Made by a program: the position numbers and the translations under genes. Under the pieces are notes generated by a model. It was not told the origin of the DNA, did not search any database, and worked only from the letters and a program-made list of their open reading frames with translations. DNA of 64,000 nt from Nigrospora sphaerica (taxonomy: Eukaryota > Ascomycota > Sordariomycetes > Amphisphaeriales > Apiosporaceae): assembly GCA_018287875.1 (NCBI GenBank), contig JAGVVL010000018.1, positions 372,001 to 436,000 of the forward strand, given 5' to 3'. The stretch's first letter is position 1. Every line of letters starts with the position of its first letter. Of the stretch, positions 34,195-44,290 are shown in pieces.

Positions 34195-34689
34195 ATGAAG
34201 TTCTCCTCAACCCTACCTCTTGCTTTCGCAGCACTTGCCCTCGCCGTCCCCAAAGTCTATGTCGATGGAGACAACAGCCTCGACACCCGCGACAACAACG
34301 TCCAGGCGCCGGGCCCCAGCCCCGGCGTCGGCCATGGACGTGTTCAGAACGCCGAAGCCCCTGGCCCCAGCCCCGGAGGCGGTGGTCATGGACGTCGTCA
34401 GGAGACAGCACCGGGCCCCAGCCCCGGTGGTGCTGGCCATGGACGTCGCCAAGCGACAGCCCCGGGTCCCAGCCCCGGCGTTGGTCATGGACGTGTTCAG
34501 AACGCTGAAGCCCCCGGGCCCAGCCCCGGAGGCGGCGGTCACGGACGTCGTCAAGCAACAGCCCCGGGTCCCAGCCCCGGCGTTGGTCATGGACGTGTTC
34601 AGAACGCTGAAGCCCCCGGGCCCAGCCCCGGCGGTGGCGGTCATGGACGAAGGAACGCCGGCGAGGAGGATGGTGGAGATGACTACTAG
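34195..34689 (+). CDS. Secreted tandem-repeat peptide precursor with plant CEP-like cores
   Basis: 164 residues, no intron. The signal peptide is MKFSSTLPLAFAALALA. From residue 38 to 156 there are seven perfect-length 17-residue repeats. Repeats 1, 4 and 6 read APGPSPGVGHGRVQNAE. Repeats 2, 3, 5 and 7 read APGPSPGGGGHGRR or APGPSPGGAGHGRR followed by QET, QAT or NAG. RR pairs at 67-68, 84-85, 118-119 and 152-153 are possible Kex2 sites, releasing peptides with one or two cores. The tail is acidic (EEDGGDDY). The core matches the land-plant CEP hormone consensus P-G-x-S-P-G-V/I-G-H. There are no cysteines, and apart from two tyrosines (residues 22 and 164, both outside the repeats) and one Phe pair in the signal region no aromatics, which argues against UstYa-type tyrosine cross-linking within the cores. 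A divergent prolyl-4-hydroxylase is next door. Function as a hormone mimic is inference. Confidence 0.88.
   Translation: MKFSSTLPLAFAALALAVPKVYVDGDNSLDTRDNNVQAPGPSPGVGHGRVQNAEAPGPSPGGGGHGRRQETAPGPSPGGAGHGRRQATAPGPSPGVGHGRVQNAEAPGPSPGGGGHGRRQATAPGPSPGVGHGRVQNAEAPGPSPGGGGHGRRNAGEEDGGDDY
34306..34662 (+). repeat. Seven 51-bp tandem coding repeats
   Basis: 357 bp, exactly seven units of 51 bp, each encoding 17 residues of the precursor. Units alternate between RV and RR types, so the pattern is partly a 102-bp higher-order repeat (units 1-2, 4-5 and 6-7, with 3 single). Units 4-5 and 6-7 are almost identical in DNA, showing recent duplication. Repeat number is likely to vary between strains. Confidence 0.9.
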
Positions 34690-35252
34690 ACCTTATTTGC
34701 TGTCAATACTCGGGGCGAGTGGTTCGGAGGCTCTTGGAAGCGCTCGATCGTTGTATGGAGTTCTCTTCGGAGTTTTAGCTCGGCCGATCGTGCGCGGGTT
34801 CCCTTCTTTTACGCCCTTAGTTAGTCGCTACTGATCGAATAATAAGTAACGATTCACGAAGCACAGTAAACTATGTATGTTTAAGTTGGTTACGACTATA
34901 CTGCTGTCTCAAAGATGAGTCTTTACTTATTATGATACTGTCGCACCACAGCGGCACTGGCAAGATAGAAACGGACTTTCAGGTTGTTCATTAAAGGAAA
35001 CCAACGCAAGGAAAGATGCCAGACATGGCAGACTATATACTGAAGCTTGCCAAGACTCCTGTGGAGCTTCTCACGTGATCCCACTGATAAGTTGTCGACC
35101 TTGGGAATGGCCTCACGGCGCGACAGATATACTTAGTCGGCCTTCCTTCTTATTTATTCTTTTCTGGCACCTACTGTTAGTGCCAGCCCGCTATTTACTG
35201 CCAAATCCTTAACAACCCTCCAACGGCGCCTCAACGCCAACCCAGAGGCCAG
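34690..35252. other. 3' flank of the peptide gene
   Basis: No gene seen. From about 35100 the sequence may already belong to the 5' leader of the LINE that follows; its exact start could not be fixed. Confidence 0.4.
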
Positions 35253-35672
35253 ATGGACTCTGGGACCATCATTGTGATGGCTTCACCTCCTCGTGAGGAC
35301 ACTGTCGATAAGGTGATGACGGGAAACGATCCTCCCGGCCACCTTGAAGAAGCTTCCCCCACTTATACTCACAAGAGGAAACGAACGGGGCAGAATGAGG
35401 CCCCTGCGAATGGTCCACTACGAAACCGAAGGAAGGTCGACGACACTCGAGAAACTTCGACGACGGAAGAAGCCGCGGCCATAGTACAAGGACACCAGCC
35501 GGCTTCGGACGCACTAGCCCTGGTTTTAAGCGATATAAATAAACGACACGACACCCGAAGATCGGTACTCACTAAGATTGCCCACACTTTAGATAGCATT
35601 ATCGAAGAATACCACGATAAGGACAAGGAATTAGCTATAGAGATTACGAAAGGTTTTACAGCGTTCCTATAG
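35253..35672 (+). pseudogene. Family 2 LINE ORF1, N-terminal part
   Basis: 139 residues open before a stop: an acidic and polar start, a basic patch (THKRKRTG, NRRKVDD) and a helical end (TKIAHTLDSIIEEYHDKDKE). The same frame is recognisable beyond the TAG near 35670 and continues broken to about 37050, so the open stretch is only the first part. As ORF1 it would bind element RNA. No independent gene function is suggested. Confidence 0.6.
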
Positions 35673-37366
35673 GCTAAGATCGGGTATGTAACTTACCCCT
35701 ACCCGAACGAACGCCTCCTATTAGAGACCGGCCCGACTTATGCGGAGCCTCTCGGGGCCCCCACACGTAGCTAGGCCGACGTCGCTCGAGCGGGATAAAA
35801 GCCATCGCCTTAAGATAGCGTAAACAAGCGGACCCAGTAAGCGAATTAATAAGAGGACCTCCGAGTTCTTATAAGAATCCTAGAGGAACACCGAAGCTGG
35901 GTATATACCCAGTACAACTTCTCCTTACGATAGGCTGTATATAAGACCCTCGACCTATCTTTAGCCGATATTCCCGATGTCTACTATACAGCTATAGGCG
36001 TCGCCGTCCGCCTAAGAAACAAGGAAATAAAGGAGACACTACTCCGAAAGAAGGAAGAACTAGCGCGAAGCCTCCGAGCTAACGTAGTCGAGGTCCCGAT
36101 CACGTGGGTGAACTACGTCGTCCCCGGCTACCCGACACGCCTCCCGAACATTTTCGGCGAGACATTCGAGATAGACACTCTATTATAAGACGAAGTCATT
36201 ATGTAAACCGGTGTCGCGTTAGTAAGCGTGCGCTAGTTACGACAGGAACCGATTTCGGGGACGAATAAGAGATTATATATTATCTCGTTCCTATAGAAAG
36301 TCTGTCCGTTCCGGCTCTTCGCAGTGAGCGGGCCCGCCTAGTTAATCGAAAAGCGGACAACCCTTAGCAGTGTCACGGGGTGGACCGTGACAGACCGTAC
36401 CGGCACAGGGCAGCCTCTGAGACATCCTAAACTGGCTACGGATTAGTCGTCCCGTGATGGAGTTCTGTCAAGACCGCTCGGTACGGACCTCCGTTGGGGA
36501 TTTAGATAAGAAGTCTGCGACCGAGGAGACTTCAGTTGTAGCTCTTCAAGCTACGTCCTGTCCACCAAGCCTGACCTGTACCGACAGAATAGGAACCTGG
36601 ACCTGTAGCATAGAACCTGAATCGACTCCGTTATCCGCCTGCCTGCCCGCTCCTTGACAAGCAGACACAACCCGGGCTGCCAAGGATACCACCCAAGCCG
36701 ATTTTGCACACGAACAGATAGATACAAAAACTGCAGCACCCGACTCTTAGCAGGACATAACCACCTATAGCCGTGTTAGCAACGCCCACGGTGTGCGAAC
36801 TACTATAGGCCTGCTTTAGTAAACTATAAGAACTGTCCGGCGAAGCTAATAGTGAAACATAGAAAACTGGTACGCCTTATATAAAGCGAGCTTGTAAAGA
36901 TCCGCTAAATAGGCAACCTGCTTTATAAGGCAGCCCAACTATAAGAAACAAGCTAAGGAGGCAATATATAAGAGGAGGCCAGATTAGATACCGGCAGGAA
37001 CACTGCCAATGTAACTATAAAGGACCCTACTTACATGCTTATAGAATTCTTAAGAAGACAGCCTTAGTCCTTATAAGAAGATAAGCCGAAGCGTAATCGA
37101 AGGAATATCCTATATATCGACTATAGCGTGCTTAACTATATAGGCCCTAGGGACGATAAATAAAGTAAACTACCGAACACGCTCGACATATATTAAGCTA
37201 GAACGATAAGTCCTATAGGTCACGTAGGCTAACGTAAGCAAATCGCCGCTAGTACACACGGCTTTACTGTAACAATACTAGGAGGACTATATCGATATAG
37301 TCCTTATATAGGAACTATCTATTACGAAAGACAGCCGAAACAGATTTAATTTACACCCGGGCTATA

Positions 37367-39211
37367 ACGTGGGTGTCGGGTGAGTGGCGCACTTCCAGCT
37401 AAAATTCGTTACTTCAACTTTAAGACACTACATCTCCACAAATAAACATGGAGAACGCATCTAAAGAGGGTCAGATAGTTCTTGCTATTCAAGCACTCTA
37501 GAAAGACCCTCATTTAACCCGGCGAGCCGCTGCAACAATCTATAACGTCCCGGAAACCACCCTACGTCGAAGAATGGCCGGCACACACGCTAGGCAAGAT
37601 ACCCGCCCTAAGTCAGCTCGATTAACCGAACTGGAAGAGAAGACGCTTATCAGATACATACTAGACCTAGATGCGCGAGGGTTTGCGCCGCGACTTCGTG
37701 ATGTGGAAGATATGGCTAATGTTATTGCCGAGTCGCGCAACGCGTCACGTGTCGGCACGCGTTAGGCCTCAAGCTTCGTTAAGCGACAACCGGACCTCCG
37801 AACGCGTTTCTCTCGCGTATACGACTACCAGAGGGCCCTCTGCGAAGATCCTAAGAAAATCGCGGGCTAGTTCGCGCTTTTCGCGAACCTAAAGGCCAAG
37901 TACGGCATCCAGGACGAGGATATCTACAACTTCGACGAGACCGGCTTCACGATGGGCTAAATCACGTCCTCAATGGTCGTGACCGGTGCCGATCGCAGCA
38001 GAAAGCGAAAAAAAGTCCAGCCTGGCAATCGCGAATGGGTTACCGTGATCCAGGGCGTCTGTTCCAATAGTTAGTGTGTCCCGCCGTTCATCGTGGTAAA
38101 AGGCGCCTACCACCTCGCTAATTGGTACGCCGACAGCACCCTCCCGCGCGACTAGGTAATTAAACCGACCTAGAATAGATAGACCGATAACGAGACCGGC
38201 CTGGACTAGATTCGGTATTTCGATAAACACACCTCGTCGCACGCAATAGGCCGATATTGTCTATTAGTGATCGACGGGCACGAGAGCCACGTTTCGACCG
38301 AATTTTAAGCTTTCTGTAAAGAGAAGGACATCGTGGCGGTCTCTATGCCTCCACACTTGTCGCATCTACTCCAGCCACTTGACGTTGGGTGTTTCAGCCC
38401 ATTAAAGCGGGCGTACGGTTGCGAAATCGAAGGGTTCATGAAGTCACTCGTTAACTATATTATTAAGGCCGAGTTTCTAATCGCCTTCCAAGCCGCATTT
38501 ACGAAGGTTTTTACACCGAATAACGTCAAGGCTGGATTCTAAGGAGCCGGATTAGTGCCTCTAGATCCGGAAAGAGTGCTCGCAAAGCTAGATATGAAGT
38601 TATCGACACCTTCGCCCACTGGAAGCCTTCCGGCCGCGAGCGTCCTATAGGCCTCTTAGACGCCGCACAACCCAACCGAGGCGACTTTGCAGACTGATTT
38701 TATTAAGAATCGAGTCCGCCATCACTAAGGAAGCTCTCTAACACCGATTTTTATCGGCAGTTGACCAGTTTACGAAGGGTGCGATGGCGATAATACACGA
38801 GGTCGCTCTTTTATAGGCGGAGGTCAAGACTCTTCGAGAGGCGAATTCCAGCCTCGCAAAACGTCGGAGAGTAAAAAAGACCCGTCTATAGCAAGGAGGA
38901 ACACTCGAGATTGGCGAGGCCCAAGATCTTTTAGATCAAAAGGACGTCGATACGCAGTTAGGAGAGGAAACGCGTATAAGGAGCGGTCGGGCAACGAGGT
39001 CAGAACCGCGCGGGCAGCGATGTGGCATTTGCGGAACAGCCGGACATAATGCGCGAACATGTGAAATGAATGTAGAAACATCTGAAGAGCCGGAATCTAA
39101 TTAGTTTAAATTGATTTAAGGCGTTATAGTTGGGTAATCGATTGATTTATCGTGAAGGTTTCCTTTAGGTGCGCCACTCACCCGCCTGCGCCACTCACCC
39201 GACACCCACGT
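37367..39211 (+). mobile_element. Fot1/Pogo-type DNA transposon, family D, nested in the family 2 LINE
   Basis: Ends acgtgggtgtcgggtgagtg (37367) and the complement finishing at 39211, with TA at 37365-37366 and 39212-39213. The right end carries the inner cactcaccc block twice. The length is 1845 bp. It interrupts the LINE between its ORF1 and endonuclease, so it arrived after the LINE. One transposase frame on the plus strand. Confidence 0.93.
37448..39104 (+). pseudogene. Fot1/Pogo transposase, family D, with C-terminal zinc knuckle
   Basis: It starts MENASKEGQIVLAIQAL; the psq-type helix-turn-helix (RRAAATIYNVPETTLRRRM) and the CENP-B-type helices (RPKSARLTELEEKTLIRYIL) follow. The DDE domain has IYNFDETGF, LLVIDGHESH and LLQPLDVGCFSPLKRAYG, all acids kept. 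Near the end a CCHC knuckle, RCGICGTAGHNARTC (about 39018-39062), is seen, reached through one frameshift. About fifteen in-frame stops, mainly TAG, make it inactive. Zinc knuckles at the end of Pogo-type transposases occur in some fungal families and may help nucleic-acid binding. Confidence 0.88.
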
Positions 39212-42200
39212 TAGTGTTTATATCCTAGTCGATAACTAAGATAAAGTCGCCTCTTAACCTCGGGTTATAACTTACGTTAATAAAAGCAGCAGGCTAAAGA
39301 CAAGATAAAAGCGGCCATGGAAGATTAGAGACCTCCTATAGCTTAAAATTGACCACTTTATCTTCATTAATATATACAGACCCCTAAAAGAGCCGCTAAG
39401 CTAGGCGACATAACTCCTATTAAACCTGCAATTACTATCCTACTGTATCGTCGTAGGGGACTTCAACGCCTGGTATAACGCTTGGGACCCCGATGTGGCC
39501 CTAACCCGCAATGGAGGTTCCGAGATCCACGACTAGGCTGTCGCCAACGGGCTTGGCTATATCGGGGAGATTGGGATCCCTACCCACGCCGCGGGACGGA
39601 CCATCGACCTAGCCTTTTCTAACATCCCTTTTGCGGCAGCGGAGGTAGACCCGAGGCTTCGGATAGGAGCAGACCACGAAACGATCCGAATCTCGATCCC
39701 TAGAGGTGAACAGACATAGGGGACGCAGTTCCGGTACTCGATACTAGACTATAAACTCGAAGCTTTTGCTGGCACCGTCGAGCTAGGCATGCAAAGCCTC
39801 ACGCTACTTCCTCCGGTACCGACGACGGATTAGCTGGATCAACAGGCAACGAAGATCCTAGGCGTATTATGTAGAGCGCTAGAAACGATCGGGAAGCAGC
39901 CAGCTAAGGACGGTCGCAAGGCACTATAGTGGACCGACGCCTGCTGGGAAGCCCGAGATGCGTTCCGATAAGCAAAAAGGCAACATTAAGGGGACTGGAG
40001 GCACCTAAAAGAACGGAAACGCTTCCTCGCGGTGGTACGGAGAGAAAAGCGGGAGTACTAGCGACAGTAAATCGACTTAATCCAGTCCGACAAGGACCTA
40101 TATAAGGTCGTCGGATAGCATAAGCTGCAGCCTGCCTTATAAGCGCCACCTTTAGTTATCGAAGATAAGACAATTGAGGACACGGAAGAAAAGGCACACG
40201 CTTTACGCAAGGCTCTTTTAGAGCGTTTTACGGACGCCGAAGACCTCGAGGACGACCCTCTCGAGATCCTTACAGTACCGCGACGTACTCTGCCCTGGGA
40301 TGCCTACATCTTAAGAGAAGAGTTAGCAGCCGCTATAATCGCGGTAAAGAGCACCTCGCCGGGGGCCGATAGCATCTTAGTACGACTATTAAAAGCGTGT
40401 TGGGAGGTTATCTAAGAACCCGTACGATCCCTCTTCTAAGCTTGTCTACAGATTAGTCACCACCTATGCCTATTCCGCACAGCCGAGGTCGTGATACTGC
40501 GGAAGCCGAATAAGAAGGACCTCTCGAACCCTCGCTTATGGCAACCGATCTCGCTTCTCTCCTACCTCGGGAAGGGCCTCGAGAGGCTCGTAGCGAGACG
40601 TATAGCCAATATCACGCTCTTATATAGGGTGATCAGCCTATAACAGGCGGGCGCCTTGCCGACTCGGGCAGCCTTAGACCTCCTTGCCTGCCTTATATAT
40701 AAGATCGAGCATTCCCTAGAGAACAAGGGCACGGCTTCGATCCTCACTGTGGACGTAAAAGGCGTATTCGATGCCACCTTTAAAAAACGACTCATGCTCC
40801 GTATAAGATAATAGGGCTAGGCTATGCAGCTAGTTAAGTTTATAGGCTCCTTTATAGAAGAAAGATAAGCGCGGATCCGACTTAAGGACGTTATAATAAC
40901 GCTATAGACGATCTAATACAGCCTACTATAGGGATCTCCCACCTCCCTAATACTCTTCCTTCTATACATTGCAGATATTCTACTCGAAGATACTAAACAC
41001 CGATTCGGATATACGGACGATATATGCTTCTACCGAGCCAGCAAGTCCCTATACGATAACACACGACAGCTAGCGAATAACCTAAACGACGTCCTCAACT
41101 AGGGTAAGGAACATAAAGTTAACATCGACCTGGATAAAAGCGAGCTGCTCTATTTCACATACATAAGGAGCCTAAAGGAACTCCCTAATGTGATAGCACG
41201 GGACCACGGGCTGACTATAAATGCCTTGGTCTAGCCTATACGATAGCTCGGTGTCTGGTTTAACTCGAAACTTCGGTTTATAGAGCACGTGAAAAAGAGA
41301 GCTGCACAGGCTCGGTTTCTTATATAACACCTACGGAGCCTAGCCAACACCTAGCGAGGCCCCCCGCTAAAAGCTCTCCGGAAGGCCATCTACACCTGCG
41401 TCCTCCCTACCCTCACCTATAAGGCGGAGGCATGGTACGAGGGGCGTACGAAGATCCGGAAGAAAGCGCGCCGGCAGCTTAATATAGAAGTGCCGACCTA
41501 ACAGGAGGCACACATAGACGAACTAGACAGGGTCCTAAGGGAGGCGATACAGGCAGTACTGCTTATATAGAAGACAACACCTTTAGCCACCCTATATAGG
41601 GACGCAGGTGTCCTAATAGCGCGAATCGTATTAGAAGCGGCGTTCTATCGCTTCGGATAACGGCTCTAGTTAGTAGACAGGGACCATATGCTAACCATGT
41701 GTATAGCGCTGCGGCTGTACCCTCCTAGCATTAAATACGGCTCCCTATAACCAGCGCGGACCAGGCTTTAGAGAGCAGCCAGACTCTTACCCGATATCCA
41801 GAGGCCAGATTACATCCCGAAGAGATACACGCCGAAGCAGGAGTCGTAGAAAGATAAGAAGACAACGGCGAAGGAGTTTACCGTGTGGCAGACAAGACTA
41901 CCCGATACCTACCTTATCGTCTTCTCGGATAGGTCGAAGGGACCTAACGAAGCAGTCGGCTAAGGTTTCGCTATTTACCGAAATGGACGGAAAATAAGCT
42001 AAGGTAGGGGCCGACTAGGCCTTACGGAGGTCTTCGACAGAGAGGTTATAGGAGCGTAGCAAGGTCTACGTTAAGCCCACCGAATTAACCTAGGCGCGAT
42101 AATCTATATCTGCCTAAACAATACGTCTGTCATCTAAGGTCTCATAGGAAACGCGCCGAAAAGCTTATAAGAGGCCTTCCTCGGCTTCTAAGAACTAGCG

Positions 42201-42968
42201 ACTATAGCCGACGTCCGCGTCCGATAGGTACCTGGCCACGAGGGCATCCAAGGGAACGAAGAGGCCGACAGGCTGGCGAAGGAAGGGGCCGCGCTCCTAG
42301 CAGATCACACAGCCTAGGCTACGTACGCAGGTATAAAGCGACTTCAGAAAACAATCATCGAGAAACAGTTTGCTGCATGGTGGGAGGAAGCCTCTTAAGG
42401 GTGTAAGCGCTACTGAGAACTTGGGTTCACCGATGCTACTCTTAAGGCTCCAACAGAGCTGGACCTCCCTAGACAGACACTTTATAATCTCCTCGCGCTC
42501 CGATCAGGACATGGAGACTTCGACTGGTACCATAGGAAGTTCCGACACCGCCAGAACAATCGATGCGCCTGCCGAATACTACGAACACCAGAACACCTAG
42601 TCTACTGCTGTAAAACGCGAAGGCACTAGGCCTAATGGCTAAAGTTTAACCCCGAACCGGATACCTTATAAGAATACTGGCAAAGACTGATACACAGCTT
42701 AGAGCAGTTTCAGCTCTTTGTTTCCTTAACAAAGTACTACGAGGATACATGCCCATCATCGATAAGTAGTAGAGGTTACTCTACGTGAGGCAATAGCTAT
42801 CCAGACAGAACCAGCGCCGGGAACAAACTCGCACAGAGGAGTGATAGAGACGGTTGGACTAAAAGTTTGCCATTGGGCTCGATATACGGGATATCTAGAT
42901 ATGTAGATAGACTCTCGCACGCCAGATGCCCCCTGGGAGGCGGGACGTTGTCCCAATACGGCGATAAT

Positions 42969-42995
42969 ACAAAGAAGAAGAAGAAGAAGAAGAAG
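42969..42995 (+). repeat. (AAG)n tail of the family 2 LINE
   Basis: About nine GAA/AAG units directly after the coding remains. Simple-repeat tails of this kind mark the 3' end of LINEs that do not use poly(A). Confidence 0.7.
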
Positions 42996-42996
42996 A

Positions 42997-44107
42997 TATA
43001 CTTAGTATACCTTTACTTAAAATTAACTCGTAATAAAACACCCTTTGGAACTTGTGTAGTTCTTAGCCTTTTGGTATTAATAATAAGTTTTGTTTAGATA
43101 TATATCACGATCTGGAAGCGCTGTATCCTAATTTCACGTCAAGTGGATTGTTTCTTACTGACCGATTCCTGTGTACATACAAAATTCCAGCTTTTGATCC
43201 TCAAGGGGTTCCGTTGCTCACACCCTGATTAGGTTCTCCCTCTTTCCAAGGCTCCTTTATTGCGAAACGGCGGCGAGTGGAATACCGAAGGGTTGAACGA
43301 AGTCGCCGACGCCCAGCAAAACGCTCAAGCGCGTCGATGGCATACGAGAGGCCAGTATAAAAACATTGGGTTAAACGGTACAGCCAGTCCAGCGCAACCG
43401 GCACCACCAACGTGGCTAGTCCTAGTCTTGTAAGGCGAAGGGACAGGAAACACGGCGAAGGACGGCAGAGCGGCGCCCCGCGGCAAAGGCGAGGGACATA
43501 TATGATGGGTAGCACGGCGTCGGCCAAGGCCGGTGACGGCGACTAGGTACAGACGTGATAACGCCAGGGTGTCGAGAATGGCTTAGCATTGCGGATAAAC
43601 CGGCCAATCACTATCCGGTCGTTTTGGAAAGGCATGCCATTTGTAAGGCCGAGCATGAAATTCGTGGCGCAATAATGGAAGGAAAACCTTCACTAATACT
43701 ACCCAAATACGGAGTGGAACACACAAGCCGCAACCACCAGCTGCCTAGAAGTAAAGCCAAAAATCACTACATTGATTCCCATCTCCATCGTCCGACATCC
43801 TCGCTGTCTTCTTACTCTAATTGTGTTGAACTATTGCATCTTCAACGACGCTACACTAGCTCTGGATATGATCAACGACACGATCGCCAGTGCGACCACG
43901 TCGCTATCTCGCCGTATTTTTTCACTTCACCCTACTTTATCCCCATATGATGAGTAGTTTTAGTGAGACCTGTCACGCTCCGGATTTTACACATCCAGAA
44001 GTTAGAAAAGTGATGAGGTGAAGCATGGGGTCAAAGTGATGTGTAGGAGAAGGCGTGCTCCTCTGCCAGTCTTAGCAGCAAGGAGCAGTAAATATATTAC
44101 TTTATTT
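42997..44107. other. Intergenic, no supported gene
   Basis: Frames at 43201-43527 (minus) and 43555-43950 (plus) are short and without recognised motifs. The region lies between two LINEs and ends at a target-site duplication. Confidence 0.4.
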
Positions 44108-44290
44108 ACTAGATTAGGCACCCCTTAAGCCAACAGCCGAAGACTGGCAGACAGTACAGCCGCGGAAGCGTCGAGCAACCAGCTGCCGTACTAGAAGCAC
44201 AGGCAGAGCCCGCAGCAGAACCCACGAAGAGATAGACGACATGGACATCGAAACACCGGAGTCAACACTAAACAACATCCACGCTCGACC

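Larger units (their letters stand above)
35253..42996 (+). mobile_element. Family 2 LINE (non-LTR retrotransposon), interrupted and heavily mutated
   Basis: In order on the plus strand: ORF1 beginning at 35253 (MDSGTIIVMASPPRED), an interruption by a DNA transposon (37367-39211), an AP-type endonuclease (about 39330-39720, with VVGDFNAWYNAWDPD and GRTIDLAFSN), a reverse transcriptase (about 40270-41180, with SPGADSI, ILTVDVKGVFDA and the catalytic FGYTDDICF), an RNase H domain (about 41900-42330, with VFSDRSKG and VPGHEGIQGNEEADRLA) and a C-terminal cysteine cluster (CACRILRTPEHLVYCC). It ends in an (AAG)n tract at about 42969-42995. Dozens of TAG/TAA codons interrupt the frame. It differs from family 1 in having RNase H and a different tail. 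Its 5' boundary is uncertain. Confidence 0.88.

Noticed and set aside
34306..34662. Tandem repeats as a CRISPR-like array
   Set aside because: The units are contiguous, in frame and coding, with no spacers, in a eukaryotic context.
34213..34834. Open frames of 143 and 204 residues overlapping the repeat-peptide gene
   Set aside because: Repeats of 51 bp (a multiple of three) keep every frame open; only the frame at 34195 has a signal peptide and a clean end.
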